Positions 1 to 11,166 of a stretch of 64,000 bases of DNA are shown here, one piece after another. The stretch's first letter is position 1, and each line of letters opens with the position of its first letter. The position numbers and the translations under genes were made by a program. Below the pieces are notes generated by a model. That model had not been told where the DNA came from, made no database searches, and worked only from the letters and a program-made list of their open reading frames with translations. This stretch comes from Pseudevernia furfuracea (Eukaryota; Ascomycota; Lecanoromycetes; Lecanorales; Parmeliaceae). The stretch spans positions 930,001 to 994,000 of the forward strand of contig JAIUPT010000050.1 of assembly GCA_022315425.1 (NCBI GenBank), written 5' to 3'.

Positions 1-63
1 AAATCCTTAACATCCCTTCGAGGCAGCTTCCTATACGACTAGTGCTACTTCACAGCAATCAAA

Positions 64-2068
64 ATGCCTTTAGGCCTCCACAAGCACGGCGATGATCATC
101 GGCGTATGTCAGTGGGCAGTCAGTCTTTACCTCGGCTATTGGCTCCTATCAAGCATGGAAGCTGACAGCCTGCCAAGTAGGAAAATCGGCAGAAGAAGGG
201 AGCGCGGAAGCTGCTGGCGGTGACGATGAAACAGGTCAGATAATCAGCTCATGCCCGTCCTGAACGAGCCATCCTGACAAATCTCTAGTGGTGGAACCAG
301 ATCAGGGAAATGGTCAGTGAAGATCTATGTAATAGGCTACTCCGCCTATCAAAGATGTTGGTGCGAATACTGAAGCGCCCTCGGCTTGGTAGTACTCTCA
401 CATATCATATCACAATTGCGGCCAGGCGCAGACCTGAACAAAGTCACCCTACCGACCTTCATCCTAGAACCCAAATCTATGCTGGAACGGATAACGAAGT
501 ATGCGTTCGGGTCTCTGGTTCTGGCTGATCTCTAACGATCTGCGATAGCTTCATGGCACATCCTGAAACTCTACTTCCTATGCCCGAAATCGAAGATCCA
601 ACACAACGTTTCGTTTCTGTGGTCAAATTTTACTTGAGCGGCTGGCATATCAAACCACCGTAGGTTGGCTTTGGCTGGTACAAGAAGCAAGTTTGAATGG
701 CTGAAGACAATTGCAGGGGCGTGAAGAAACCTCTCAATCCGATCCTTGGCGAAACATTTACCTGTTATTGGGAATATCCAGATCATACTCGAGGATACTA
801 CATATCAGAGCAAACATCACATCATCCTCCTAAGTCCAGCTACTTCTTCATGGCACCTGAACACAATATACGAATAGATGGAGCATTGAAGCCGAGAAGT
901 AAATTCTTGGGCAATTCAGCTGCAAGTTTGATGGAGGGCGTAGGTGTTCTGCGATTTATGAACCGGGGCAAAACACGAGGCGGAGAGAGATAGTACGCAG
1001 GCCTCGACGACAATGCTTAGCACCACTGACATTATTTTATGAATCAGCTTCCTCACCCAGCCGAACATGTACGCGCGTGGAATACTATTCGGAAAGATGA
1101 AGTACGAATTGGGCGACCACAGTTTCATTAAATGTCCTGAGAACGGCCTCATGGCAGACATCGAGTTCAAGACCAAAGGATACTTTGGAGGGACCTACAA
1201 CGCAATAGGCGGGAGTATCAAGAACGAAAAGACCGGAGAACTTTTATTCGAGCTATCAGGCATGTGGAGTGGCGAGATGATACTGAAGGATGTCAGGGTA
1301 CGAAGATGTTGGAATTACCTTAGATACAGTACGTTGCTGACTCATCCGCAGACTGGTCATAAAGAAGTTCTCTTCAATGCGTCACACGCGAAGCACACGC
1401 CTCCGATCGTACGACCAATTGAAGAACAAGGCGAGCGGGAGTCGCAGAGGCTGTGGCTCAATACCGTGATAGCCATCAGGGAGTCAAATCATACCGCTGC
1501 GACAGAGGAGAAGTCAAAAATAGAAGACAGGCAACGAGATGAGACCGCGAAGAGAGCGGAGCAGGGAATTGAGTGGCAGCCAAAGCTTTTCCGTCCAATT
1601 CGTGGAGGGCCTGGTGGACCAGAAGAAGGAGAGGAAGGCCTGGATTGGATCCTGAACGCGAATATGTATGTGTTTAGCTGAATCCCACTGACTGCACTGC
1701 CTGACAATGCTAGCGATGGTGCTACTCCCGAAGAAAAAACCAAGCAGATTGTCGCCATCGCCCCCATACTAAAAGGTCAACAACACAACCAGCAGAGTAA
1801 GGCTTCCCAGCCTCAGCAAAGCCAAGGGAAATCACAACCACCAAGTCGGCCACAGCAGCAGATGGCAGGCCACGACGATTTGATCGATTTCGGACAGTCA
1901 AACCCAGCCCTAATTACTTCTGCGCCAGTAGGACAGACTGATCCAATGCAATTTCAGTCAAATGCACCTCCAGGGATGCAAGCGCCACTACAGCCGGGCC
2001 ATCCGCTCAAGCGTGTCGATACTAAAACGAACGATCTTGATGAATTCGTCGACGCACCAGGATATTAG
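64..2068 (+). CDS. Oxysterol-binding protein-related lipid transfer protein (Osh6/7-like)
   Basis: Predicted sterol or phosphatidylserine/PI4P exchange protein acting at membrane contact sites. The ORP fingerprint is clear: the segment PLNPILGE followed by EQTSHHPP, then NMYARGILFGKM. I rebuilt nine exons: 64-103, 181-234, 289-316, 376-498, 549-659, 717-992, 1048-1297, 1352-1665 and 1714-2068, giving 516 residues with every phase consistent. The third intron (317-375) is the least certain. There is no PH domain or ankyrin repeat, so this is a short ORP. The core is followed by a Gln-rich linker and a DLIDFG...DEFVDAPGY tail. The gene converges on the ING/PHD gene. Osh6/7 subtype is inferred from the core and size; sterol versus phosphatidylserine specificity cannot be read here. 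Confidence 0.88.
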
Positions 2069-2410
2069 ACAGGATCTCAGATGCGACATGCTCTGTAAGG
2101 GAGCAATGACAGCAACGGCATGACAGGTCTCTATTTGGCTTGGTGGCGTATCCACGAAGTCTCCTGAAAAGGGGTTTATGGTTTCTAAGATTTCCCCTCG
2201 ATTTCACAGCATGTTTAGGTGAACAGCATTTTCATTCAATCAATGTTCACCTTTGAAAGTAGCTAGGCAATGAGTTGCTTTTCAACCAAGTTCAGCTCAC
2301 CTCTTCCTACATGCTGCCAACTAAGGTACCCTTCTATTGTCATACTAAAAGTTTAGTCAAAAAACTCCAAATCCACCCACTTTCGCATCGTCCACACCAG
2401 AGCCCTCTCC
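2069..2410. other. Convergent 3' intergenic stretch
   Basis: This is the gap between the stops of the ORP gene (+) and the ING/PHD gene (-). I see no gene or repeat; it should hold both 3' UTRs. Confidence 0.6.
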
Positions 2411-3710
2411 TTACATCCTGCCTCCCCTACAATCTGGACAATACCACTTCCCAACCGGCTCCTTCGTGACAGCCACACAACTCCAATGGAACCACTCGTT
2501 TGGACAATCATCATTATCACAAGCAACCATGTTCCCATAACTCACACTATGACATACACAGTACTTCTTATCATCTCCCTCTCCCTCGTCGTCCCCTTCT
2601 TCCATCTCTACATCCTCATCATTCTCATCCCCCATCACGCTATCATCGTCCCCAGTGGTCGATAGTGGAGTTCCGGACTTCTTGTTGTGTTGGTTTCCGC
2701 GGCGTCGGGATCCGGCGGTATTTGATTTCTTGGTAGCAGCGGGGTTGAGATGCCCGATGCGTTGATGGGGAGGTGCGCCGGCGGCGCGTCCGTTGGATGG
2801 CTTCTTGTTCGCAGGACGTGTCGGACCGGCGCTACTGCCTCGGGAGGCTGCGAGGTCGGCTTTCGGAGTGCCCGGGCCCAGGGACGATTGGCGAAGCGAC
2901 GAAGACGTGGCCGGAATAGAAAGATGATGCGGATTTAGTCGCCTACGCTTCGACGGATCGGTCGATGGAGATCGATGCGCATTTCGCGCCTGATTGAGAT
3001 GAGTGGCTGGGGCGGTCGTTTGCAACGGAGATGGTTGCCGAGCGGATGCCGATGGCTGGACGAGGCGAGTGATGGGGTTGTTCGCGATGGTGGTGGAAGG
3101 GCCGGCGTTCCCAGACAGAGGGTGCAGAGGGGTTTGGCCGCTGGTTGTGGTTGATGAGAGGGGTGGAAGCCGCGTGCTGAGGACGTTATTGTTAAGGAGG
3201 GAGGGTAGCTGCGGGTCTGGTTGGATGGCGCCTTCGTTCTGAAGATCGCGGATTTTGAAGTCGAGGCGTTTGATTTGGCGGTCCAGCTGGAGAGATGGTA
3301 TTAGCAAGATCTAGAAATCCTCATGCTAGCTGGACAAGGAGAAAAAGGGGAGACCGACTAATAAAGCAGCCTTCTCACTCAAACCAACTTTTTCCTCTTG
3401 GACAACCTGCGCTTTGTCGAAGTTGGCCACGACGTTTTTGCAGTAGCCTTCTTCTTTGGGATTTGGTTGACCAGCTCCGTTCAACTTGAGGAACTTTTGA
3501 ATGCTGCTGTCGCGAGTTGCAATGATGTTTCGACACTCTTGGACGACTCGATCTTTGGCTTGGATTTCTTCGAGAAGATGGGCGATTTCAGCGGGTAGGT
3601 TTGCCACTGTGTAGCTGCTTAATTGTATACAGGCAACAAGTATTTCTGAGAAGTTTACCATCTTGAACGAACTGTTCTAATACAGAAGCCGCATCTTCTG
3701 CCATCGCCAT
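2411..3710 (-). CDS. YNG2: ING-family PHD-finger protein, Yng2-like NuA4 subunit
   Basis: Predicted histone-tail reader of the NuA4 acetyltransferase. Exons on the minus strand are 3710-3659, 3606-3359 and 3286-2411, giving 391 residues. The N-terminus (ASVLEQFVQDVANLPAEI) is the ING leucine-zipper-like/NuA4-binding segment, followed by a coiled coil and a long Ser/Pro/Ala-rich linker. A C-terminal PHD finger lies at about residues 342-386, with the ligand order CVC...C...C...HWSC...CPDC and the aromatic residues expected for H3K4me3 binding. Just before it is an acidic run. The start is the first of two nearby ATGs (3710 or 3704). It is divergent from the Hos2-like deacetylase. Yng2 rather than Yng1/Pho23 is inferred from the N-terminal segment. 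Confidence 0.85.
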
Positions 3711-4423
3711 GATCGAAGCAATAAGGACTCGGATGTGTTGCTTTGTATTTTTGTTTTCTCTTTTGAATACTCTTGGCGAATCGAACCAGTTGCCCTTGAC
3801 AGTGTTTTTTAAGCCACAATTTTGGTTAGGAAATAGCTCTTCAAATTTCTGAGGGGTCCAATGAATTCGCAGGATACTGTTGTATCCTTGAATAATCAAA
3901 AGCAAACGGTGTGTCTATGCAAAAGTGTTGCCCCTTTTCACCTTTTGTCACTATCCTACCGCCTAGGGTTTGCCCCCAGAGGATGATCGCAACACCTTGA
4001 CTTTGGTCATCGCCCGGAATCTACTGTAGTCCCCCAAGAATTAAAAATGGTCACTTTCGATAACAAACTGATGGAAAGCAGTGTTGATGCGATGATTTGA
4101 TACCCTTTCAAGATGGTTCAAGATGGTTCAAGATGACTGTCGTGTTGTTTTCTCTGCTGGTCAAGCTGAGAGCGAATGCATGTCTCGCCAGGGAATGCGA
4201 GCCGAGCCGTAGCTATCTTAGGCAAGGCGCATTTCGGTCGTTCTTGCTTTCAGACTCGTTCCTGACGATCTTCCTCACCTCAATTGTCTTGATGTGCTCG
4301 ATGTGTTCCTCTCTCTTTCAACAACAGCAAACAATTCATTCCGAACATGATAGGAACAACTTATCCGAAGAAAATAAGTTTAACCCCCTTTAAGAGAAGG
4401 AAAGGACGTGAAAGGAAGGCGAT
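3711..4423. promoter_or_regulatory. Bidirectional promoter between YNG2-like and HOS2-like genes
   Basis: A 713-bp head-to-head interval must carry both promoters. It contains three tandem copies of a 10-bp unit (TTCAAGATGG) at about 4107-4135. I see no other defined site. Confidence 0.5.
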
Positions 4424-5863
4424 ATGGCGAAGACATCTGTAGTTCAGGACTACAAACACCCGCAACCTGGAACAACATCCACTTTCACCGTCGATGAGAA
4501 GATTCGGAGAGAGATCTGGAACAATGGAATAAAAAAGCCAAAGGGATACACTGTTTCTTACCATGCCAATCCTGAAATGGAGCAGATGCACTTTGGGCAG
4601 AAGCACCCTATGAAGCCATGGCGGCTGACCTTGACAAACAAGATTGTCATGGCCTATGGCATGCATGAAGCAATGGACATATACATACCTAGGGCGGCTT
4701 CGACCCAAGAGTTGAAAGACTTTCACAGTGGAGATTATATTGACTTCTTGCAAAGGTAAATGGCAGTCATGCCTCAAGTCTTGCTTTAGCACTGCTGAAT
4801 CACGACGTTTAGAGTCACTCCGTCAGACAATACATGGGATCCCGACAGCCAGACATATGCCTACAATACCGGTGACGACTGCCCGATCTTCGACGGCCTC
4901 TATAACTACTGCTCGCTTTATGCAGGAGCCTCTCTTGATGCGGCCCGCAAGCTCACAAACCACCAGTCGGACATTGCCATTAACTGGTCAGGGGGGCTGC
5001 ACCATGCCAAAAAGACTGAAGCTTCTGGATTTTGTTACATCAACGACATTGTCCTCGCTATCCTTCAGCTACTCCTTCATCACCCTCGAGTCCTCTACAT
5101 TGACATTGACGTCCACCACGGCGATGGTGTCGAACAAGCTTTCTGGTCCACGGACCGCGTCATGACTCTCTCATTCCATAAGTACAACAGAGCCGAGTTC
5201 TTCCCCGGTACTGGTGCCCTGGACGACACTGGCCCCCTCAACAATGCGAGTCCTGGTGCCCACCATTCCCTTAATGTTCCTCTGCATGATGGCATCGAAG
5301 ATGCGCAATACATCAAACTGTTTGAAGACATAGTGAAGCCTTGTGTGCGCCACTACAACCCGACAGCGATCGTCCTTCAATGTGGCGCCGACTCACTTGG
5401 TGGAGATCGACTTGGCTGCTTCAACGTCAACATCAAAGCACATGGTGCATGTGTAGCGTTCGTCAAAAAATTCAACCTGCCTCTTCTTGTACTTGGCGGC
5501 GGAGGGTACACAGCACGGAATGTGGCCAAAGCATGGGCTTATGAGACTAGCTTGTGCATTGGCGCGGAGGTGCATCCAAATCTTCCGGCTCACACTCCTT
5601 TCTTAGAACATTTCGGCAATGAGAAGACCCTTTTCCCTAAATTAGACTTGAACCGGTACGAGAACAAGAACAGTAGGGTGTACTTGGAAAGCGTGGTGAT
5701 GGGCATAATGGAACAATTGCGATACCTTCAGGGAGCGCCGAGTGTACAGATGCAGCACATACCGCCAGATTTGGGTGGATTAAGAGATGAGTTGGAAAGG
5801 GAAGTCTTTGAAGAGATGGAAGAGAGGGAGCGGTCTAGAAGGAAAAAGGAAAGAAGAGGATGA
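4424..5863 (+). CDS. HOS2: Class I histone deacetylase, Hos2/HosA type
   Basis: Zn-dependent lysine deacetylase, expected to be the catalytic subunit of a SET3-type complex. Exons 4424-4755 and 4813-5863 (57-bp intron) give 460 residues. The active site is complete: the His pair in GGLHHAKK (His174-His175), the metal ligands in IDIDVHHGDG (Asp210, His212), the later QCGADSLGGDRLGC segment and the LGGGGYT loop. The N-terminal block with GQKHPMKPWRLTLT resembles Hos2 more than Rpd3. The C-terminus is a short charged Glu/Arg tail (EEMEERERSRRKKERRG). It is divergent from the Yng2-like gene. Family assignment is firm; the Hos2 subtype is likely. Confidence 0.93.
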
Positions 5864-6910
5864 CAATCACTCTCAAGAAAAAAATCTCACTATTGCCCAA
5901 GGACAGTGCACCAATGGAGCTGTCGGGGAATAGCACAGCTCTTGGGACAAAGTCCAAATACAGCGTTCCTCGGCTCACGGCTGGAGATTACGGCAGAGGA
6001 AGTCATCGTGGCTGATGATACTGCATACAGCCCAAGCACTGTTCTAGAACATCCTCCCAGTGGACCCAGAAGGATAGATGATCTCTTTCCTAACACACAG
6101 AAAAATCCATCGGAACCCTGGCGGCGATCCTTGCTTTGAAAGTGATTCGTGGAGCAGATACAACAGGTCCTAGACGCCAAGACAACGCCACATGAAGCCG
6201 TTCAAGCCTGCAGTGTGTCCCAGGCATCGCTTGGAGCGCTATCGTCAACGATATCACTGGCTGCGATTCCCGACCCAGGATGGACGTTATCGTAGATCTA
6301 GCTTTGCATCCCACGCGAAGCCGACTCGCGCTTCAGCCTCATTGGCCCGAATGGCAGCAAAAAGTTCAAGACGCCCCCAATCGACATCGACCGCTACTTA
6401 AAGACCAGCTGCTGTGCTCTTTTGAAGTTTCACAACAATTAAAATGCAATTCAAATGGTGCTCTTATGTGCCGAATCTTCAGCTGAGCATCCACTGCGAC
6501 CGTGTGGGCACAAGTGCTGAGGGCTTGTATGTTTCAGGCATTTTTGTCAAGCGGTTCATCCTACGGATACGTGGGCTTATCCTTGGCTATGGTGGATCTC
6601 CCGTGTTTCTCTGACCCTCGTCAATCCGTCTTTGCTATTCTCGCTCTGGGCTACTTGAGTGTATCATCTTCCCGTCTCTTTCCGTCTTCTTGTGCCTTAC
6701 CTTTCACATTCGTTTGTACGAGCATAGTCTCTTCCCGGAATACCATTGCTCGGTGCCCAACTCTTGAAAATACCAAGACTCTCGTCACGGATTCAGCATC
6801 TCATTGATCGGAACTTTTTTCGCATACCAGTGTCCAAAACAAGCACTTTCCCCGCTTGGTTGCTACAGCCCTCAACCAGGCATTTAGATCTTCTTGGCCG
6901 AACAACAAAC
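5864..6910. other. Intergenic, no supported gene
   Basis: About 1 kb between the deacetylase and a small membrane protein on the same strand. Several short ORFs exist on both strands but none has recognisable domains or consistent splice structure. The right part is pyrimidine-rich, as expected for a fungal promoter and 5' UTR. Confidence 0.5.
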
Positions 6911-7319
6911 ATGCCGTATCCAATGGCCAGGCCTGATGATCCCGTTCACCTGAAGAATTTCGACCCCAAAACCTTCTACCCAGCCATTGCTGTCCGTGGA
7001 GACTCCCTCGATACAAGCATATACCCGTCCTCCTCTATCTCTCAAGCCCAAGCCCAAGCCCATCATGCTCATACACATCTACCTCGGCCAGAGCTCAGAC
7101 ACACGTACGTCCTCCTCTATCATACCGGATTCTCCGTGTTCGAAGGAGGCACGATATGCTGATCTCAGGGATAGCGAGTCTTGGTTGCAAAAACAGCACC
7201 AACGCAACCGGCTGCGGATATGGATGATTTCGCTCTGCTTTTTCGTCGCTATTGGCATACTGATCGCGCTCTTTGCATGGTTGGGAAGCAATAATTGGTT
7301 TAAGCAAGCGAATGAATAA
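6911..7319 (+). CDS. Small single-pass membrane protein, function unknown
   Basis: Exons 6911-7104 and 7169-7319 give 114 residues. The intron (7105-7168) has GTACGT and CTCAG ends and preserves frame. The N-terminal two thirds is Pro/Ser/Gln/His-rich and probably disordered. Near the C-terminus a strongly hydrophobic run (MISLCFFVAIGILIALFAWL) is followed by only about a dozen residues, giving a tail-anchored topology with the bulk in the cytosol. A charged QKQHQRNRLR patch lies just before the helix. No family recognised. The clear helix and good splice sites support a real gene. Confidence 0.6.
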
Positions 7320-7733
7320 GGATTACTCCGGATGAGACATTACTTGCATGGGGCATGATGGGAACATCATTTAGCGCTGCTTCTCGGTCGGCTGGTGGAT
7401 TATAAGCATGGCGAATGGGCTTCGGTATAGATCGAGCATGGGGCTCAGCGATATGGGCATGGGGGTTCGGGCTTACAGAGATACACACGTGGCTTACAAG
7501 GGACACTAGTGGAGTAATAATTTGATCGTTACCAGGAAACATGAATTGTTCCTCCTATTTAATGTACACGGGATTGCTTCGGCCTCAGCTAGATGGCTGT
7601 TTGACTCAACGACTCCCTTTTCCGCAAAACGCCTTTTGAATAGCGCATTCAGCGTGAAAAACTGCATGCTACGAGTTCCAGCTTCGCAGCCATCAACATC
7701 ACCCAGCTACAACACCTCCCCCACGCGATCCCC
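7320..7733. other. Convergent intergenic stretch
   Basis: Between the 3' end of the small membrane protein (+) and that of U2AF (-). Nothing identifiable beyond probable 3' UTRs. Confidence 0.5.
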
Positions 7734-8538
7734 TCAAAACCTCTTTCTCGTCGGCTCCGGACTCGGACTCTTACTCATACTCCGCTCATCCCTCCCCCTC
7801 TCCCTCAACCACTTCTTCGTCCCCAACTCCAGCTCCCGATCCAACTCCGCACTCGGCTCCTTCCTGTGTATAAAATTGCAGAACCCGCCCCGCACGCACC
7901 CTTCCCCGCTGTTGAGCCGACAGCACGCTTCTCGGAAATCGGTCACGGGGGAAAGTTCGCAGTAGATGGGCCGCGCGGCGTACCAGCGACTGTTGAGTGC
8001 GTCGCAGGCCTTTTGCGCCGAGTCTTCGTATTTGAAGCGCGCGTAGACGTTGCCGATCAGATCTGTGGTAGAGCGCGGCCCCACTCCAGTCAGCTTCATG
8101 GGTTGCCCTTCTTCGTGACACTCGAGTGTGTTTCTTGTTTTGGGGTGGGGGGGGGGGGAGGGGGGGAGGAAGGTTCACGCACGGTCGTTGTTGTTGTCAC
8201 AAACCACCACCTCCTCCGGCTCGCCGTATTTGCACATCTCGCACCAAAAGTCCTCGTAGAAGGCGTCGAAGTGGTTCTGCAGCTGGCTCGGGTTCATCTT
8301 GTTCTTCGGGTCGTAGGCCGGGTTTTGGTACAGGTTTGGCAGGAGGATGGTTTGGGAGTAGGAGGGCTTGACGTGCTTGCGACTGCAGCGGTCGCCGTGT
8401 CGGCAGGCGCCGATTTTGTAGTAGAAGGAGCAGTTCACTTTGTCTTGCTCCGTACCGAAGATGGAGGCGAGGTAGCTGTTGGAGTAATTAGCTCACATTG
8501 GGGGAGAAGGGGGAGGCGTGAAGGGCTTACTTAGCCAT
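7734..8538 (-). CDS. Splicing factor U2AF small subunit (U2AF35/U2AF23)
   Basis: Recognises the AG of 3' splice sites together with the large U2AF subunit. Exons 8538-8531, 8475-8183 and 8062-7734 give 209 residues, close to the S. pombe protein. The first exon carries only eight coding bases; it splices to give MANYLASIFGTEQDK. The domain order is CCCH zinc finger 1 (about residues 18-37), the U2AF-homology RRM (with NVYARFKYED), and CCCH zinc finger 2 (CCRLNSGEGCVRGGFCNFIH). The tail has only a short Ser/Pro/Arg stretch instead of a long RS domain. Intron 2 (8063-8182) contains a long C-rich run on the sense strand; reading into it gives a stop within a few codons. Confidence 0.95.
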
Positions 8539-9125
8539 GTTTGCGGTGTGGCGAGGTTTTGGGAGCTTTGTGGTAGATTCTGATAGAGAGGAGAGGAGCA
8601 AGAGTGGTATGTTATTCCGGTGTCAAAGGTTGCTGTTGCGCTAGAAATTCGCGCCAAGACCTTGGAGAAATCCATGCTTACAAATTTTTGTCAAGGCTAA
8701 ATATTGATCGATTTCCTTGACCTTCCATTTGCCAGACTTCAGTACATGAAATTCCCAAAACTACGAAAACGGGCATACTTCTTAGAGATATTCTACCCTG
8801 TGCTCTGACAGACTAGCTTTATGATGCGAGGAGTGCCCGTTTGCGATGTTTATTGGCTCTATGAGTGTGTTGATACAGGAACTGCTAATTGCTTCTCCTG
8901 GATGTAGACTTTGATGGAGACATGGTAGACTACCTTTTCGGAACGTGGAAATTGACATCCACTGGTTCAGGTTTAGCACAAATACAAGGGACGACCACTA
9001 GCATTTTATGCTCGTTATCGCTCGGCAGAATCTCTCTTTGTGCATTCTGGTGAAGCTATTAAGGATTATAGGTACATATTTTACGGCCAAAAGCCATCAT
9101 CCGGCAGCATATGGGAGCATTGACC
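8539..9125. promoter_or_regulatory. Promoter side of the U2AF gene
   Basis: A 587-bp gap between two minus-strand genes. It should hold the U2AF promoter and the 3' UTR of the DUF4185-like gene. No distinct motif recognised. Confidence 0.4.
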
Positions 9126-10652
9126 TCAAGATCCTTCGGCTATGGTCCCAGTAGGGGTGCGTATCACCTTCAAGACATACCCTTTCTTCAGGCGTCCTTC
9201 CGAGCGATCCCTTCTGGGTCTGGGGTCATCCCTCTCTTGGGACTCGTACCCACACTTATCTTTTGCCTCCTGCTCTTCGGTCATGCTGGCAAGACGACGG
9301 GCCTCCTGCTCTTCAGCTGCACGCTTCCGTTCCTTGGCTTCCTTAGCGGCAGCAACCTCGTCGATCTTGAATTTCAGTTTTGCAGCGATGACTCCCCCGG
9401 GCCAATGCTCACTCCAAGTTACCATCAGCTCGCGCTTTGGTACATTAGAGGCGAAAAGGTGAGGGTAGATGCAGTATTTGTACTTTTCGTCGTGATCAAT
9501 GCCCGTTGCAACGCATACAGCCGTAAGGTCAAAAGGTCCTTGGACCTCCGCTGCTGCGCCAATTTGAACCATACTGTCCGCCCGTTTGTTCACTCCCACG
9601 AAGACGAATGACTTACCCTCACCAAACAGGTTAGTGTGAATAATGGCGCCGTGCTGGACATCGTGCAAGACAGGGATTGCATCATGCCAACGGGGAACCC
9701 AATCGCTACCATCCCAGTACTCGTAATGGTCACGATGAGCCGTCTTGTACTGATCCACTCGAGCAAGGATTATTTGCCCATCTAGACCATCCCCCCAGAG
9801 ATAGACCTTTCCGTTGTGAAACAATGTGGAGAATGAACCTATTTTCGGCTCGTTGGGGCCAAAAAGAAGACGTGGGAGGCGTTCCACAATGATCCTACAA
9901 TCCGAGTAGGTACTGAGTCTGGCTTGACCAATGCCACGGTACTCTTCCTCGCCGTTCTCGTACTTGATTAATTTCTGGAACCAGACGACACCCACTACAC
10001 GGATATCGACCGTCCCACCAAACATTCGGAACACTATGCGTGCACCTTCGTTCTCCTTCTCAAAGCGGACTTCTTTCTCATTCAAAGGCACAAATGCTTT
10101 GACCTGGCCCTTGTCGGAGATCTCCTCGTACTCGCTCTCAAGGAGCTTGGCACGATCCTCGACATAGGCAATTGTATTGCTGGTGGTACCAACGAACTCC
10201 CCTGCAGAATCCTTGCAAAACGTGTCCCCAAAAATAAAGAACACTTCGTCATGGATCGAAGTGGAGCGGCCGATATCGCGAGAATAGCCGATGCCATTTT
10301 TGTCCTTGATATAGCCTAGAATCTCCATGTTCTCGAGGACAGGCGGATAGATGGCAGGTCCGATGCCTGCCTCATGACCCGGCTCATCTTCCTCAGTTTC
10401 GGTAGCAATGGATGGCTCTTCATCCTCAATCCGAGTATCTGCCGTGGTAGTAGGCCCATCTTTGGTATTGTTCGCTAAAGAAGACGCCGAAATGTTGGCC
10501 ATTTTGTCGGTCATGGTGGTTTCAGTCGGCATTACACTGAGTGCAGCAAGCCCATCGATGGGGATGTCTGAAGATGACGACATCCTGTTCTCGATGACTA
10601 TGTTGCTGACGTTAGTTCGTAATGCCTGCCTGATGGATGAGTAAGGGGCCAT
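9126..10652 (-). CDS. DUF4185-like protein
   Basis: A single open frame of 508 residues beginning with a true ATG at 10652. After a Ser/Thr/Glu-rich N-terminus of about 95 residues comes a globular region with DEVFFIFGDTFCKD and GTTSNTIAYVED, the pattern I associate with DUF4185, a putative beta-propeller or glycoside-hydrolase-like fold. Further blocks such as GKVYLWGDGLDGQI fit blade repeats. No signal peptide is seen, so it is probably cytosolic. The last 90 residues form a charged helix (AAAKEAKERKRAAEEQEARR) and a basic tail. The start could instead be a later Met. The fold is inferred and the biochemical role unknown. Confidence 0.7.
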   Translation of the reverse strand: MAPYSSIRQALRTNVSNIVIENRMSSSSDIPIDGLAALSVMPTETTMTDKMANISASSLANNTKDGPTTTADTRIEDEEPSIATETEEDEPGHEAGIGPAIYPPVLENMEILGYIKDKNGIGYSRDIGRSTSIHDEVFFIFGDTFCKDSAGEFVGTTSNTIAYVEDRAKLLESEYEEISDKGQVKAFVPLNEKEVRFEKENEGARIVFRMFGGTVDIRVVGVVWFQKLIKYENGEEEYRGIGQARLSTYSDCRIIVERLPRLLFGPNEPKIGSFSTLFHNGKVYLWGDGLDGQIILARVDQYKTAHRDHYEYWDGSDWVPRWHDAIPVLHDVQHGAIIHTNLFGEGKSFVFVGVNKRADSMVQIGAAAEVQGPFDLTAVCVATGIDHDEKYKYCIYPHLFASNVPKRELMVTWSEHWPGGVIAAKLKFKIDEVAAAKEAKERKRAAEEQEARRLASMTEEQEAKDKCGYESQERDDPRPRRDRSEGRLKKGYVLKVIRTPTGTIAEGS

Positions 10653-11166
10653 CCTTTTGTACTCACAGTAAGCGCTTGTATCCTTGTGTCACTGTCGAAG
10701 AACGAGGAGTCAGTCTGTAAACGATCACGGCGATTAGACAGGAAGCCCGTCCTTTGATGCATGGAAGAAGGCAGAATGCTTTCAATACTTACATTGTGTG
10801 TTGTTTGTAAGTCTAAACAGCAAGTTGAAACCTGAGTATTGCTCCTTTGTGTCGGAAGGGACACAATGCAAATCATAGAAAAGGAAAAAGGTGGGGAATC
10901 ATTTGGCAAGTTCACTGGGTTCACTTCTTTGCGGGGATCAATGCATAGATGTGAATCTACCTTACTAACCAAATTGTCCGCAATTTAGTCCATCACTTGA
11001 CCAAACAGCAGTCACTTTATCAAGCTGTTTGCCGAAAAACGTTGAGTTCATGCATGTTTGTATTGGTTGATTCCACTTTTGTGCCAGATTTTGTCCCGAG
11101 GATGTTGAAAGTGTTGTGTGGTGAATATCTGGGGAAGGACCTATCGAGTGAGTCGGAGGGGACAAC
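10653..11166. other. Intergenic, promoter side of the DUF4185-like gene
   Basis: About 510 bp without a supported gene. Minus-strand ORFs here lack domains. Possible 5' UTR exons cannot be excluded. Confidence 0.4.
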
